This document shows, piece by piece, positions 7,194-7,499 of a stretch of 7,499 nucleotides of DNA. The notes beneath the pieces were generated by a model. The model was not told where the DNA came from, ran no database searches, and saw only the letters and a list, made by a program, of their open reading frames with translations. Made by a program: the position numbers and the translations under genes. The stretch is from contig DOUU01000127.1 in the NCBI GenBank assembly GCA_003520425.1, positions 920 through 8,418 on the forward strand, in the 5' to 3' direction. Position 1 is the stretch's first letter. Each line of letters starts with the position of its first letter. This DNA is from Deltaproteobacteria bacterium (GTDB lineage: Bacteria; Myxococcota_A; UBA9160).

Positions 7194-7499
7194 CTACTTC
7201 GCTTCGGGGAGCGCAAGGCCGAGCTTGGCTGCGTAGAAGCCGATTCTGCCCCGTAGATCGCCAACGCTGCCCTTGCACCGGGAGATGACGTCACGGTCGA
7301 GCAGCAGGAAGGCCGACGAGCCGGAGTGTGCGAGCACGGCGGGCAGTCGATTTCCAGTCGCCTCGACCATCTCCGCATCCATTTCGTCGCGGTGCACGTA
7401 GTCGACTTGCACCCCCAGGCTCTCTCGACACGAGGCCATCTCCTTCTTCTCGCCTGTGATCCCGTGTGTGATCGCGCACAGATCACAGCCGTTCAGCCG
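7194..7499 (-). CDS. Conserved-looking protein of unknown function (5' end beyond window)
   Basis: The reverse frame ends at TAG (7194-7196) and stays open through the right edge, giving the last 101 residues of a protein whose start is outside the window. The visible part begins with NGCDLCAITHGITGEKKEM, a C-x2-C-x3-H arrangement (visible residues 5, 8, 12) that could be a metal or redox site, and continues with a YVHRDEMD segment and a beta-strand-like LPAVLAHSGSSAFLLLDRDVI stretch, giving an alpha/beta impression reminiscent of thioredoxin-like folds. I do not recognise the family. An internal ATG at 7439 exists and is preceded on its strand by GAAGAAGGAG, but that start would remove the cysteine motif, so the longer frame is preferred. 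It converges with the catabolic operon and need not be part of it. Confidence 0.7.
   Translation of the reverse strand, partial: RLNGCDLCAITHGITGEKKEMASCRESLGVQVDYVHRDEMDAEMVEATGNRLPAVLAHSGSSAFLLLDRDVISRCKGSVGDLRGRIGFYAAKLGLALPEAK

Noticed and set aside
6154..7236. Rightward 360-codon frame over the thiolase/DUF35 junction
   Set aside because: Out-of-frame overlap of two well-supported genes, rich in Arg/Ser/Ala with no domain signature.

Overview
The window is a high-GC bacterial chromosome segment, judged by eye as roughly two-thirds G+C with strong third-position GC bias. It carries a compact catabolic gene neighbourhood. The gene types (cytochrome P450, Baeyer-Villiger monooxygenase, family III CoA-transferase, thiolase-fold protein paired with a DUF35 protein) suit an aerobic, lipid- or terpenoid-degrading bacterium such as an actinobacterium, a proteobacterium, or a Myxococcota/Binatota-like lineage. 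The sequence alone does not settle which. No mobile element, RNA gene or CRISPR array is visible.

Layout. A leftward unit holds a CYP125-like P450 (908-2170) followed 24 bases later by a CaiB/BaiF CoA-transferase that runs off the left edge (1-883). A 57-base divergent spacer, with an imperfect 19-bp palindrome overlapping promoter-like hexamers, separates it from a rightward unit. That unit is TetR regulator (2228-2926), type I BVMO (2923-4719), small cupin (4766-5230), an unannotated-looking 57-residue coiled-coil ORF (5237-5410), Ltp2-like thiolase-fold protein (5421-6647) and DUF35 zinc-ribbon/OB protein (6644-7072). Most junctions are tight: TetR-BVMO and thiolase-DUF35 overlap by ATGA, and the stops of the cupin and the small ORF lie in or beside the next ribosome binding site. 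A convergent partial gene of unknown function (7194-7499) closes the right side.

How the genes may work together (inference). The P450 would hydroxylate and oxidise a hydrophobic substrate, the BVMO would turn a ketone into an ester or lactone, the CoA-transferase would activate a carboxylic acid as a CoA thioester, and the thiolase-fold/DUF35 pair would cleave a C-C bond in an acyl-CoA. The P450 plus Ltp2/DUF35 pairing recalls the igr steroid side-chain locus of mycobacteria. Here, however, the acyl-CoA dehydrogenases and hydratase are missing from the window, and a BVMO, a cupin and a small coiled-coil protein take their place. The TetR protein probably responds to the substrate or its CoA ester and controls both divergent units.
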